Assembly: GCA_024233005.1 (NCBI GenBank)
Contig: JACKQE010000004.1
Span: forward strand, 276,670-340,669
Direction: 5' to 3'
DNA length: 64,000 bases
Origin: Akkermansiaceae bacterium
GTDB lineage: Bacteria; Verrucomicrobiota; Verrucomicrobiia; Verrucomicrobiales; DEV007
The notes beneath the pieces are model-generated. The model made no database searches. It had not been told where the DNA came from and was given only the letters and a program-made list of their open reading frames with translations. Below are positions 46,493 to 54,984 of this stretch, in pieces. Both the position numbers and the translations under genes were made by a program. Every line of letters begins with the position of its first letter. Positions within the stretch are counted from its first letter, which is position 1.

Positions 46493-47140
46493 TCAGAGCA
46501 CCCCGTGCTTTGCGAACACCTCGGTGGCGCTCATCCCGGAGCGGATGTCATCGCGCACCGCATTCTCCGCGTGGACCTTCTCCCAGGCAGCGCCTAGAAT
46601 GCGTTCCATCTCGGCTTCCGGGACCACCACCGTGCCGTCCTCATCCGCAAAGATGAAATCACCCCGGTGAATGGTGACGCCTCCGATGACGACGGGCGTG
46701 TCCACCGCAATGACGCGCTGACGATGCAGGCTGTCCCGGGGGCAAAGGCCGGCGGCAAACACGGTAAAGTCCATGGAGCGCATCTTGTCGACATCCCGCA
46801 CCGCGCCGTCGACCAGGGCACCGACACAGCCACGGTTCCGGGCGGCGGTGGAGAGCAGCTCTCCCCAGATTCCGGATCGCCTGCTGCCACCGGCGGCCGC
46901 AATGAGAACATCGCCCTCCTCGCATTCATCGACCGCTTTCAACTCCAGCTCATAGGGACGGGGATCCTCGAAATCGATGTCTTCCCATTCCGTCGTCCGG
47001 CAGCGACCGAACAGGCAAAGTCCCCCGGTCATCGGCAGCAACGACACCGAGAGCACCTGGTCCCGGAAGCCAGCGGCGTCCAGGGCATCGGAAATGACGG
47101 CGGAGTAGAGGTGTTCTTGGATTTGGTCTCTGGTCAGCAT
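46493..47140 (-). CDS. RraA-like / HMG-CHA aldolase family protein
   Basis: A 215-residue protein of the RraA/4-hydroxy-4-methyl-2-oxoglutarate aldolase family. Motifs: SDALDAAGF, AAAGGSRRSGIWGELLSTAARNRGCVGALVDGAVRDVD (the GExLSTAAxxRGxxGxVxDGxxRD signature with the catalytic Arg-Asp) and VVIGGVTIHRGDFIFADEDGTVVVP. The family covers pyruvate aldolases and RNase E inhibitors; the full catalytic signature favours an aldolase or decarboxylase. Start ATG 47140. It faces the PIG-L gene and lies upstream of no evident partner. Confidence 0.9.
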   Translation of the reverse strand: MLTRDQIQEHLYSAVISDALDAAGFRDQVLSVSLLPMTGGLCLFGRCRTTEWEDIDFEDPRPYELELKAVDECEEGDVLIAAAGGSRRSGIWGELLSTAARNRGCVGALVDGAVRDVDKMRSMDFTVFAAGLCPRDSLHRQRVIAVDTPVVIGGVTIHRGDFIFADEDGTVVVPEAEMERILGAAWEKVHAENAVRDDIRSGMSATEVFAKHGVL

Positions 47141-47457
47141 GGTGTGGGTCGGAGCTCGGGTGCGTCACCTTTGGATTGGCAACACGGTGATCGTTGGCAA
47201 CAAAGAAGCAAGTGAATCAGAAGCGGATTTTGGCGGGGCAGGAGAAAAGGACGGCAAGGGATTCCAGGGCCGGGGAAAGCCCGGTGCCGACGACTGTCCC
47301 CAGTGTCTCCACCCTGGATTTTTTGGCAAGATAATCTGGTCTCATCCGTCGAATTTCTTCCTGATTCCAGGCCCCGGGGACTTTCACGGCATCCTTTGCC
47401 AGCCAGGGGGAATGGCACAAGGGCGCGCCCCGGGGCATCGGTGCCCGGCGGCCCTAT
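47141..47457. other. Intergenic region between RraA-like and TIM-barrel genes
   Basis: About 320 bases in which I find no supported gene. Frames open here (plus 47139-47513 for instance) have low-complexity Gly/Pro content. It should contain the promoter of the minus-strand RraA-like gene, but no clear motif is visible. Confidence 0.4.
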
Positions 47458-48342
47458 TCAGTGGCCGGCAGCGTCCCGAACCAGAGCCTCCCAAGCCACC
47501 CGCTGAGCGGTGAGCGCTGCGACCCGGTCGGCGGGCTTGGTGCTGGCCTCCAGACAAACATAACCGTCATACTGTGCATCGACGAGCAATTTGGCCAGGG
47601 TGGCATAGGGATAGTCCGGGGCGGGCACTTCTCGGACATGGATGGTGTGCCCGAGGTATTCCTTCACCTTGGCGAAATTGGCCTCGATCCCGTCTCCCGC
47701 CAGGTCGGGTTGATTGCTGTTCCAACAGACCCTCACATTCGGGGTCGCGGCGGTGGCCATCACGGTCCGGATGTCCCCCAGATCGGTTACTCCGCCATGG
47801 ACTTCGAGACGGATCTCCTGACCGAAATCGGCGGCATCCCGACCCAATTCGGCCAGGGCCTGACCGATTTGGTTGAGCGTTTTCTCCTTGGGCACCTCCT
47901 TGGGGAGGGCGTTGGGTTTGACCTTGACCCCGGTGCCACCGATGTCATGACTCAGTCTGACAAATTGCTTGGCCCCGTCGAGATTCTTCCGGACGACGGC
48001 CGGATCGGCGGCGTGGAATTCGAAATTGGTCCCCATGCCAAGGAGGGTCACCGGAGAGTCGGCAAACCGGGCTTTGACCTCCGCCCGCGCAGGACCGCTG
48101 AGGGTAGGATCAACCTTGTGCGCGTGATCGACCCGGAGCTCGACACCGGAAACCCCCGCCGTCCCGCAGTTGCGGATGAGGGTCTCCAAGTCCCAATCGG
48201 CCCCCCACATGTAGGTCACCAATCCAAACCGGATCCGGTTGCCGGCGGCGCCCCGCAGAGGAATGGCCAGAGCTCCCAGAAAGGTGGTGGCGAGGGCCAG
48301 AAACCGGCGCCGGGAAGAAGTGGTCACGAAAGGGCGTTTCAT
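47458..48342 (-). CDS. Sugar phosphate isomerase/epimerase (AP_endonuc_2 TIM barrel), Tat-exported
   Basis: A 294-residue xylose-isomerase-like TIM barrel. The N-terminus SSRRRFLALATTFLGALAIPLRGAA is a twin-arginine-type signal. The barrel shows GVSGVELRVDHAHKVDPTL, LGMGTNFEFHA, FGQEIRLEVHGGVTD (E and H metal-ligand region), CWNSNQPD, IHVREVPAPDYPYATL and YDGYVCLEAS (final Glu ligand). ATG 48342 gives the RRR signal; the frame is open for 79 more codons upstream but overlaps the divergent promoter region. Exported isomerases of this type are common in this phylum next to sugar-degradation genes; substrate unknown. Confidence 0.88.
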   Translation of the reverse strand: MKRPFVTTSSRRRFLALATTFLGALAIPLRGAAGNRIRFGLVTYMWGADWDLETLIRNCGTAGVSGVELRVDHAHKVDPTLSGPARAEVKARFADSPVTLLGMGTNFEFHAADPAVVRKNLDGAKQFVRLSHDIGGTGVKVKPNALPKEVPKEKTLNQIGQALAELGRDAADFGQEIRLEVHGGVTDLGDIRTVMATAATPNVRVCWNSNQPDLAGDGIEANFAKVKEYLGHTIHVREVPAPDYPYATLAKLLVDAQYDGYVCLEASTKPADRVAALTAQRVAWEALVRDAAGH

Positions 48343-48464
48343 GCCAATCAGGCTCGCTGTTTCCCGATCCACTGTCAATCCCGCGGCACTGCCGGCGCAA
48401 ATGCGCGGGTTCCCCGGCGCGCAGGGTGCCCGACATTGGAGTTGTTCCCCGGCACTTATTCCGC

Positions 48465-50513
48465 ATGCGATCGCATTCATGGTTTCCGCTCCCAGCGGCC
48501 GTCCCCGCCGCAGCCTTGCTGGCTGTTCTGCTGCTTCCGCTTGGGGCGGCAGAGAAGGATCCGCCCAAACCGGTTCCATGGTCTTTCAAACCCCTCGCGG
48601 TTCCTCCTTTGACGGCGCTGCACGAAACAACTTGGCCGCAAACCCGGGTGGACCACCACGTTCTCGCCCGGCTGGAGGCCGAGGGGCTGGCCCCGGCTGC
48701 GCCTGCTCCGGTGCGGATGTTGGTCCGCCGCCTTTATTTCGATGTCATCGGGCTGCCTCCGACTCCTGCCGAAATGGCCCGCTGGACGGCCCGCCTTGGC
48801 GGGGAGAAGGCGCCCCAACCAGAAGCCGCTGGCGTCTCGGAACTGATTGAAGAACTCCTCGCCTCCCCTCACTATGGGGAGCGGTGGGCCCGGTATTGGC
48901 TCGATCTGGCACGTTACACCGACCAAACCGCTTCCTGGCTGGAATCCACCTCAGGGGCCTGGCTCTACCGGGACTGGGTGGTCCGGGCGTTCAACGAGGA
49001 TCTTCCTTACGATCAATTCGTGATCCGTCAGCTGGCCACCGACGCCCTCCCTGAAACCGGCCCCGAAGATCTCCACGCGCTCGGGTTCCTCGGTCTCAGC
49101 CCGACCTACTGGAAGGAGTTGCTCCTCCCGCCGGAGCTGATCAAGGGCACCGTCGCCGATGAATGGGAAGAACATGTTGACGCCGTGGGACGGACCTTCC
49201 TCGGACTCACGCTGGCCTGCGCGCGCTGTCATGACCACAAAAGTGACCCCATCACCAATGCCGATTACTATGGGATCGCCGGGGTCTTTGCCTCGGTCAA
49301 ACTCACCGAGCGCCCCACTCTGTCCGCTGAACTGTGGGCTCCCGTGGCCAAAGCAAAGGAAGCCGTGGGTGCATTGGAAAAAGAGCGGGACGCGCTGAAA
49401 AAGAAAAAACCCGTTCCCGCGGATCTGAAAGAACAAGTGGCCGCCCTCGAATCCCGCATGGCCACGATCAAGTCTTCCACGCCGCATTACAATGTGCCCA
49501 TGGCCAATGCCATCGAAGATGCCGCCCTCTACGTCGTGTCGGCGGGCGAAGGCAAGGGCACCAAAATGGATTATCAGCCAGGGAAAGCGAGAGACCTGGA
49601 GATCATGGTCCGGGGGGATCCCAATCACACCAGCGATCTCGTGCCCCGCCGTTTTCTCTCCGCCTTCCCCATGCCGGAGGGTTCGCCGAGGCGATTCTCC
49701 ACCGGCAGCGGTCGGCTCGATCTCGCCCGGGCTCTGGTCTCCGAGGCGGCTCCCCTGACCGCCCGGGTCCTCGTCAACCGCGTCTGGCAGCACCACTTCG
49801 GACGCGGCATCGTGGGAACGCCCAGTGAATTCGGGGCCCTCGGCGAGAAACCCACCCATCCCGGACTGCTTGATGACCTCACCCAAGGGTTCATCGATCA
49901 CGGCTGGTCGATCAAGTGGCTCCACCGGGAGATTCTCCGTTCCGCGACCTGGCAGCAATCTTCGCAGGCGATCGAATCCGAGCGCCGGGATCCGGAAAAC
50001 CACCTGCTCGCCCGGATGAGCCGCCGCCGTCTCGATTTCGAATCCTGGCGCGACGCCATGCTCGCCGGGACCGGCACTCTGAATCCGCAGCTGGGAGGCC
50101 CCTCGATGGCCCTGACTGACGCCGCCAACCAACGCCGTTCCCTCTACGGCACGATCCACCGGCATGAGATGGAGCCCATGCTGCGGTTGCACGATTTTCC
50201 GGATCCAGCATCACACAGTCCGGCCAGAATCGAAACGACCACTCCCCTGCAATTACTCTTCACCCTGAACAGCCCGTTTATCCAGCAACAGTCCGATGCC
50301 TTGGTCGGACAGATTCGCCCCGCCCAGGGAACCGCGGAGACCGCACGCACGAGCATCACCAGGGCCTACGAGGCGCTCTTTCAGCGCCCGCCGACGGAAC
50401 GGGAATGGCAACTCGGGTCCGGTTTCCTGGAGGGAAGAGAATCCCAACCCGGCGTGTGGTCGGAATATGCCCAGGCCCTGCTCGGCAGCAATGAACTGCT
50501 CTATCTCGACTGA
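48465..50513 (+). CDS. DUF1549/DUF1553 protein with CxxCH motif (operon 2)
   Basis: A 682-residue paralogue of the protein at 28560. A signal sequence (AAALLAVLLLPLGAAE) is followed by the DUF1549 blocks MLVRRLYFDVIGLPPTPAEMARW, HYGERWARYWLDLARYTD, FNEDLPYDQFVIRQLATDAL and CARCHDHKSDPIT (CARCH at 252-256). A coiled-coil spacer (KAKEAVGALEKERDALKKKK, ~300-350) follows, and then DUF1553 with LTARVLVNRVWQHHFGRGIVGTPSEFGALG. Unlike the first copy it has the full PSD1 motif set. GTG 48426 is possible, but ATG 48465 fits the signal peptide. It is followed after 15 bases by a DUF1501 gene. Confidence 0.93.
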   Translation: MRSHSWFPLPAAVPAAALLAVLLLPLGAAEKDPPKPVPWSFKPLAVPPLTALHETTWPQTRVDHHVLARLEAEGLAPAAPAPVRMLVRRLYFDVIGLPPTPAEMARWTARLGGEKAPQPEAAGVSELIEELLASPHYGERWARYWLDLARYTDQTASWLESTSGAWLYRDWVVRAFNEDLPYDQFVIRQLATDALPETGPEDLHALGFLGLSPTYWKELLLPPELIKGTVADEWEEHVDAVGRTFLGLTLACARCHDHKSDPITNADYYGIAGVFASVKLTERPTLSAELWAPVAKAKEAVGALEKERDALKKKKPVPADLKEQVAALESRMATIKSSTPHYNVPMANAIEDAALYVVSAGEGKGTKMDYQPGKARDLEIMVRGDPNHTSDLVPRRFLSAFPMPEGSPRRFSTGSGRLDLARALVSEAAPLTARVLVNRVWQHHFGRGIVGTPSEFGALGEKPTHPGLLDDLTQGFIDHGWSIKWLHREILRSATWQQSSQAIESERRDPENHLLARMSRRRLDFESWRDAMLAGTGTLNPQLGGPSMALTDAANQRRSLYGTIHRHEMEPMLRLHDFPDPASHSPARIETTTPLQLLFTLNSPFIQQQSDALVGQIRPAQGTAETARTSITRAYEALFQRPPTEREWQLGSGFLEGRESQPGVWSEYAQALLGSNELLYLD

Positions 50514-50528
50514 CCGCCCCCGGCTTCC

Positions 50529-51905
50529 ATGAATCCAGATTCCCCCGCCTTCCTCTCCCGCCGGACCGCGATTTCCCGGCTCGCCGGGGGTTTTGGTTCC
50601 CTTGGTCTGGCTTCGGCCATGGGATCGCAAACGTCGCTTCCCCCCGGCATGGCGCATGCCTTTCCCAAGGCCAAACGGGTCATCCACCTCTTCATGAACG
50701 GCGGCCCCTTCGGGCCCGATTTCTTCGATCCCAAGCCGTCCCTGACAAAGTATGCCGGACAACGTCCCGCCGGCGCCGATCTCCGCACCGAACGCCCCAC
50801 CGGCGGACTGATGGCGGTGCCTTACGAATACGCCCGCCATGGCCGCAGCGGTCTGGAGATCAGCAACCTGCTCCCCCATCTTGCCCAGCACGCCGACGAT
50901 CTTTGCGTCCTGCGCTCGGTTTACACGGACAATCCCAATCACGGTCCGGCCCTGCTGCTGATGAACAATGGCACCATGACCCCCCGCGTCCCCAGCATGG
51001 GCTCCTGGTGCTCCTACGGACTGGGATCGGAAAACGACGATTTGCCTTCCTACGTGGTCCTCTGCCCGGGCAAGCCGGTGCGCTTCAGCATTCTCTGGAC
51101 GAGCGCCTTCCTGCCCAGCAAGCACCAGGGTGTTTACATCAACCATTCCAATACCGACCCCAAATCTCTCATCCCCTGGCTCCACAATGCCCGGATCGCC
51201 CCTCCCGAGCAGCGCCGCCAGCTCGACCTGATGTCCGCCTTGAACCGGGAACACCTCGCGGCCAGAGGCGGTGTCGACCTTGCCCTGGAAGGCCGGATCG
51301 AAGCCATGGAATCCGCCTACCGGATGCAGTTCGCCGCGACCGATGCTTTCGACATTTCCCGGGAACCCGAACCCGTCCGGGAAAGCTATGGCAAAGGTCA
51401 TTTCTCCAACGGGTGTCTCCTGGCCCGCCGTCTCGTGGAGAGAGGCGTGCGCTTTGTCCAGATCTACTACGGCAATGGCCAGCCCTGGGATACCCACTCG
51501 AAACACGACGAAACCACCCCTAAACTAGCCGCCGACATCGACCGCCCCATTGCCGCCCTCCTGGGCGATCTCAAACAGCGCGGACTCCTCGAGGACACCC
51601 TGGTGGTGTGGGGTGGTGAATTCGGGAGGACTCCGGTCAGCGAGAACGGCACCGGGCGGGATCACAACCCGCACGGATTCTGCATGTTCCTCGCCGGAGG
51701 CGGAGCGAAGGGTGGCATGGCCTATGGGGCGACCGATGAGTTTGGATTCCGCGCCGCCGAGCAACGCCTGCATGTCCACGACGTGCACGCCACCTTGCTT
51801 CATCTGCTCGGCATTGACCATGAACGCCTCACCTACCGCTACGCGGGACGCGACTACCGCCTGACGGATGTTTATGGCAAAGTGCCCCGCGACATCCTGG
51901 CCTGA
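50529..51905 (+). CDS. DUF1501 protein (operon 2)
   Basis: A 458-residue DUF1501 protein with the N-terminus LSRRTAISRLAGGFGSLGLASA, a Tat-like signal. Motifs: RVIHLFMNGGPFGPDFFDPKP, YEYARHGRSGLEISNLLPHLAQHADDLCVLRS, VVWGGEFGRTPVSENGTGRDHNPHGF and VHDVHATLLHLLGIDHERLTYRYAGRD. These are typical of the longer DUF1501 class whose fold is sulfatase/phosphatase-like. It is paired with the upstream DUF1549 gene and its 3' end overlaps the convergent Lgt-like gene by 34 bases. Confidence 0.93.
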   Translation: MNPDSPAFLSRRTAISRLAGGFGSLGLASAMGSQTSLPPGMAHAFPKAKRVIHLFMNGGPFGPDFFDPKPSLTKYAGQRPAGADLRTERPTGGLMAVPYEYARHGRSGLEISNLLPHLAQHADDLCVLRSVYTDNPNHGPALLLMNNGTMTPRVPSMGSWCSYGLGSENDDLPSYVVLCPGKPVRFSILWTSAFLPSKHQGVYINHSNTDPKSLIPWLHNARIAPPEQRRQLDLMSALNREHLAARGGVDLALEGRIEAMESAYRMQFAATDAFDISREPEPVRESYGKGHFSNGCLLARRLVERGVRFVQIYYGNGQPWDTHSKHDETTPKLAADIDRPIAALLGDLKQRGLLEDTLVVWGGEFGRTPVSENGTGRDHNPHGFCMFLAGGGAKGGMAYGATDEFGFRAAEQRLHVHDVHATLLHLLGIDHERLTYRYAGRDYRLTDVYGKVPRDILA

Positions 51906-52624
51906 GCACAGCGGCGGCGGATCATGATGATCCCCAGCACCATCATCCCCAGACTGAGCACCTGGTAGCCGCCGATCCCCAGAACCCATTTCGGGGTGTC
52001 CCGGAGCCCTTCATGGACCAGGCGGAATCCGCCGTAGGCGGTGAGATAGATGAAAAAACGCCTCCCGGCATACCGTCCGGTATGGCTCCAGACGAGCAAG
52101 AGGAGCAACAGGAGCCCTTGGAAAGCCATTTCGACAGGCACCGCAGGCCAGCGCACAGTTCCCAGCCGGTCCGGCAAGCCCAGGGGGAAAGTCGCCGGCA
52201 CCACGCTTCCCAGACAGCATCCGTGCAAAAGGCAGCCCACCCGCCCGAGCAGAATGCTGACGGGAATCAGAGGGGCGAAGGCATCCCCGGTGGACTTCCG
52301 GTATCCCACCAACCGCTTCATGCCTTCGACCCCCGCGTAGCCGCCCAGCAAACCCCCAATGATGGATTTCCCGGTGGCCAACCGGAGCCAACGGTCCGGA
52401 CGTCCCCAATCACCCCACGCTTCGGCAAAGAGGTAGGCCAACTTGGCGCCGATGAACGCCCCGCCGAGGGCGCCGAGATACACCACCAGCAGATCCGGAT
52501 CATTCCGGGAACGCCGCATCCAGACGCCCGCGCTGATCAGGATCCCGGCCACCATGAGCCAGAGGTAGGCTCCTCCCGAGGGGAGCCGGTCACTCCAATG
52601 GTCAGGTTCTGGAAGCACCGCCAT
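51872..52624 (-). CDS. Lgt-like (prolipoprotein diacylglyceryl transferase family) membrane protein
   Basis: A 250-residue protein with seven likely TM helices and Lgt-type sequence: GAYLWLMVAGILISAGVW, GALGGAFIGAKLAYLFAE, SIIGGLLGGYAGVEGMKRL, IPVSILLGRVGCLLHGCCLG and FFIYLTAYGGFRLVHEGLR. The GR(V/I)GC-xxxGCC-xG segment replaces the GRLGNFINGE signature of true Lgt, so a different substrate is likely. It is one base downstream of a methyltransferase gene, and a radical SAM gene lies upstream of that. I infer lipid-headgroup or lipid-chain chemistry rather than housekeeping lipoprotein processing. Confidence 0.86.
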   Translation of the reverse strand: MAVLPEPDHWSDRLPSGGAYLWLMVAGILISAGVWMRRSRNDPDLLVVYLGALGGAFIGAKLAYLFAEAWGDWGRPDRWLRLATGKSIIGGLLGGYAGVEGMKRLVGYRKSTGDAFAPLIPVSILLGRVGCLLHGCCLGSVVPATFPLGLPDRLGTVRWPAVPVEMAFQGLLLLLLLVWSHTGRYAGRRFFIYLTAYGGFRLVHEGLRDTPKWVLGIGGYQVLSLGMMVLGIIMIRRRCAQARMSRGTLP

Positions 52625-52625
52625 G

Positions 52626-53243
52626 TCAGGAGGCTGCCTCTCCGAGCTTCTGGGCGATACAGTAGACGTGGCGTTCCTCCGGCCCCTGGTCGAACTCCAG
52701 ATGTTTGCAGACGCAACCGAATCTGGCGAGCAGTTCGAGGTTGCGGGTCACCCCGAGCGAGCTGTATCCAAAGGCTTCGCCCTGGAACGATCCGGTGATC
52801 TCCCCGGGCTCGTTCACTCCGCCGAAGGTGTGGATCAGGATGCCGTCGGCAGCGAGCCCCTCACACATCCGTCGCAGCGCCGGCTCCTGAAGGTCCAACG
52901 GAAGGTGAAAGGTGCTGTCCCAGGCCGAGATCAGATCGTAGCGGCCCGGAAAGGTCCAGGAGGAAATCTCGGCGACGTGAAAGACACTGTCCGGATGCCG
53001 CTCCCGAGCCAGCGCGATCATTTCCGGCGAGGCGTCGAGCCCTTCGACCGTGAAGCCCTGCTGCCGGAGGACCTCGATGAAACGCCCGCTGCTCCCGCAG
53101 CCGACATCGAGCGCCCTTCCGCCGGCTTTGGCAAAACTGATGGCCCGCAGGAGCGGTTTCACGCCATAGGAAGAATGACAGTGTTCCTGTCCCCACCAGG
53201 CGGCGATTCGGTCATAGGCGGCGGCGGTTTGCTCGGGGCTCAT
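52626..53243 (-). CDS. Class I SAM-dependent methyltransferase
   Basis: A 205-residue Rossmann methyltransferase. SAM motif I is ALDVGCGSSGRFIEVL, motif post-I VEGLDASPEMIALA, motif II about YDLISAWDSTFHLPLD and motif III MCEGLAADGILIHTFGG. ATG 53243 gives a start (SPEQTAAAYDRIAAWW) typical for this type; longer reading upstream is antisense-like, Arg-rich sequence within the radical SAM gene. It is 29 bases downstream of the radical SAM gene and one base upstream of the Lgt-like gene. The acceptor is unknown, possibly a lipid or the radical SAM product. Confidence 0.88.
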   Translation of the reverse strand: MSPEQTAAAYDRIAAWWGQEHCHSSYGVKPLLRAISFAKAGGRALDVGCGSSGRFIEVLRQQGFTVEGLDASPEMIALARERHPDSVFHVAEISSWTFPGRYDLISAWDSTFHLPLDLQEPALRRMCEGLAADGILIHTFGGVNEPGEITGSFQGEAFGYSSLGVTRNLELLARFGCVCKHLEFDQGPEERHVYCIAQKLGEAAS

Positions 53244-53272
53244 CGCAAAGGAGCTAGAGGAGTCACCGGAGA

Positions 53273-54628
53273 TCACCGGGTGTCGGCGAAGCCGGAGTAG
53301 TAGCGGCAAAAAGAGTCGAGCGCTCCGTCCGGCCGGATGACGTGGGTGCAGCAACGGTCCAGCCGATCCTCGTCCCAGGTCCCGGCATCCATGAAGGGTT
53401 TCACCATGATGCGGAAAGCCATGGAACGGGTTCTTTCCAGCGTCTTCAGCAGATCCCCGAGGGGCTCGTTGTCGCAACCGCAGCGGGCGAGATCTTCGAG
53501 GGTGTAATGGATTTTGTCCTTGAGGAATCCCTGCAGCTCCGTGAAATCCAGGAAGTCGCTCACCGGCCAGACCTGTTTTCCCTGCCGGATCAGATACCCG
53601 ATCGTGGCACAGTTCGGATCGCCACAGGGCAGCGGAGTGAAGTCGGCGAAGCCGAGCGAGCCGCCACTCTGCTCCACGGCGCCCGTCAGGATGTCCCCGG
53701 TGTTGAGACGCCGCTCCCCTCCGGGACTGCGCCCACTGCGGAACTCGGGCTGGAAGGTGATCCCGTGGATGCCTTCGCGGTCCAAGCCATAGGCGATCGC
53801 TTCCCAGAGATGCGGCAGATTCTCCTCCGTCACGGTCATGGCGAGGGTCACGGGAATGCCCGCCGCGGCGAGATTTTCCAGAGCCATTTCCCGCAGCGCG
53901 CGCAAGTCGGCCCCCCGCAGACGTTTCTGACCACTCTCCTGCCGACCGTCGAACTGCAGATACACCTGCAGACCTCCCGTGGCGAAAATATCCCCCAGCG
54001 CCTGGCAAAGGGCCGGTTCTCTGGCCAACCGGACGCCGTTGGTGTTGAGCAGCAGGAAGTCGATCCCGGGATGCTCCCGGGCCCACCGGCACAGCTCGAT
54101 GAGGTCCGGATGCAGGGTGGGTTCGCCGCCGGAGAGCTGGAGGATTTCGATGCCTCCCTTGCGGGCCACGACGCCGTCAATGCGCGCCTGGAGATCCGCC
54201 AGCGGCACGGCATCCACATGGGCGCCGGCACCGGGAGGCGAGTCAGCATAGCAGGTCGGGCAGGCCAGGTTGCAGGAATGGACAATCTCGATCAGGGCCA
54301 GACAGGTGGAGAGCGTCTCGAAGGTATCCGGCCCGCGTCCCGCGGCATTCCTCCCCAGTGTGCCGACAGGCGCCCCCAGGGCATCGCAGCAGGCGCCGCC
54401 CCCGCAGCAGGCGCCCTCGACCTCGCGGGACCCTTTGGCGAGCCAGTAAAACCGGCTGTCGGAGGCGAGGCAGGCCGTGTGCGGCCCGTGCTCCGGACAG
54501 GTCCGGTCCATTTCGACGCGTCCCTCGCGCCGCCACACCACCGCCGGACAGGCCCGGTGGCAAACCGGGCAGCGGCTTTTGGTGGTTTTGAGCAGCGTCG
54601 CGGGGGAAGCTGGAGAAAGGCTGGTCAT
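53273..54628 (-). CDS. Radical SAM protein of the Tes (tetraether synthase)/MJ0619-like type
   Basis: A 451-residue radical SAM enzyme. The N-terminal zinc/iron-type segment CPVCHRACPAVV...CPEHG and a Cys-rich ACCGGGACC precede the core CNLACPTC at residues 119-126 (Cys119, 123, 126 for 4Fe-4S). The barrel follows: GGIEILQLSGGEPTLHPDL, LLLNTNGVRLA, VYLQFDG. Near the C-terminus there are further cysteines (LPCGDPNCA, RCGCDNEP, RCCTHVIRPDGALDSFCRYY). This order (CPxC, CPEHG, CNLxCPxC, C-terminal DG..xFC.YY) matches archaeal tetraether synthase and bacterial homologues thought to couple lipid tails. It is translationally coupled to a small membrane protein upstream (ATGA). Confidence 0.87.
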   Translation of the reverse strand: MTSLSPASPATLLKTTKSRCPVCHRACPAVVWRREGRVEMDRTCPEHGPHTACLASDSRFYWLAKGSREVEGACCGGGACCDALGAPVGTLGRNAAGRGPDTFETLSTCLALIEIVHSCNLACPTCYADSPPGAGAHVDAVPLADLQARIDGVVARKGGIEILQLSGGEPTLHPDLIELCRWAREHPGIDFLLLNTNGVRLAREPALCQALGDIFATGGLQVYLQFDGRQESGQKRLRGADLRALREMALENLAAAGIPVTLAMTVTEENLPHLWEAIAYGLDREGIHGITFQPEFRSGRSPGGERRLNTGDILTGAVEQSGGSLGFADFTPLPCGDPNCATIGYLIRQGKQVWPVSDFLDFTELQGFLKDKIHYTLEDLARCGCDNEPLGDLLKTLERTRSMAFRIMVKPFMDAGTWDEDRLDRCCTHVIRPDGALDSFCRYYSGFADTR

Positions 54629-54984
54629 CGGAGGTTAGGAACGATCGCGCTGACACACCCCACAAAAAAGACGCCCCCCATGGTGAACCACCCCGCGATA
54701 ACGAGGAGGGGAACGATCCATCCCCGTCCCGCCGAGAGGCCGATGGCGATCCTGCGCTCGCTCAACCGCATGCCCAGAAAAACCGCCGCCACGAAAGACA
54801 CGACGACGCCGGCCCCGAGGATCAAGATGGCGACTTCGGACTCGTTTTGGAGCATCGGAAACAGCATGAGGAGCGGCGTCAGCACGACCGAGAGGATGTA
54901 GAACCACCACAGGGCCTTGGCTGGGCGGGGTTCGGCCGGGTTGGGCGGACTGGGAGGGAGGCGAGGCGGTTCCGGTGGCATCAC
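54625..54984 (-). CDS. Small membrane protein heading the radical SAM cluster
   Basis: A 119-residue protein with a Pro-rich N-terminus and three or four TM helices (WFYILSVVLTPLLMLFPML, VAILILGAGVVVSFVAAVFLG, WIVPLLVIAGWFTMGGVFFVG). No family is recognised. Its stop codon overlaps the radical SAM start (ATGA, 54625-54628), which makes cotranslation and a shared membrane pathway likely. Confidence 0.8.
   Translation of the reverse strand: MMPPEPPRLPPSPPNPAEPRPAKALWWFYILSVVLTPLLMLFPMLQNESEVAILILGAGVVVSFVAAVFLGMRLSERRIAIGLSAGRGWIVPLLVIAGWFTMGGVFFVGCVSAIVPNLR

Noticed and set aside
47461..48612. 383-codon plus-strand frame
   Set aside because: Antisense to the Tat-exported TIM-barrel gene and the divergent promoter; Gly/Pro-rich, no family match.
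52626..54092. Long version (488 codons) of the methyltransferase
   Set aside because: The upstream ~280 codons are Arg/Gly/Ser-rich reading of the radical SAM gene in another frame; the methyltransferase fold starts at ATG 53243.
53342..54901. 519-codon plus-strand frame
   Set aside because: Antisense to the radical SAM gene, whose CxxxCxxC and other motifs are unambiguous.
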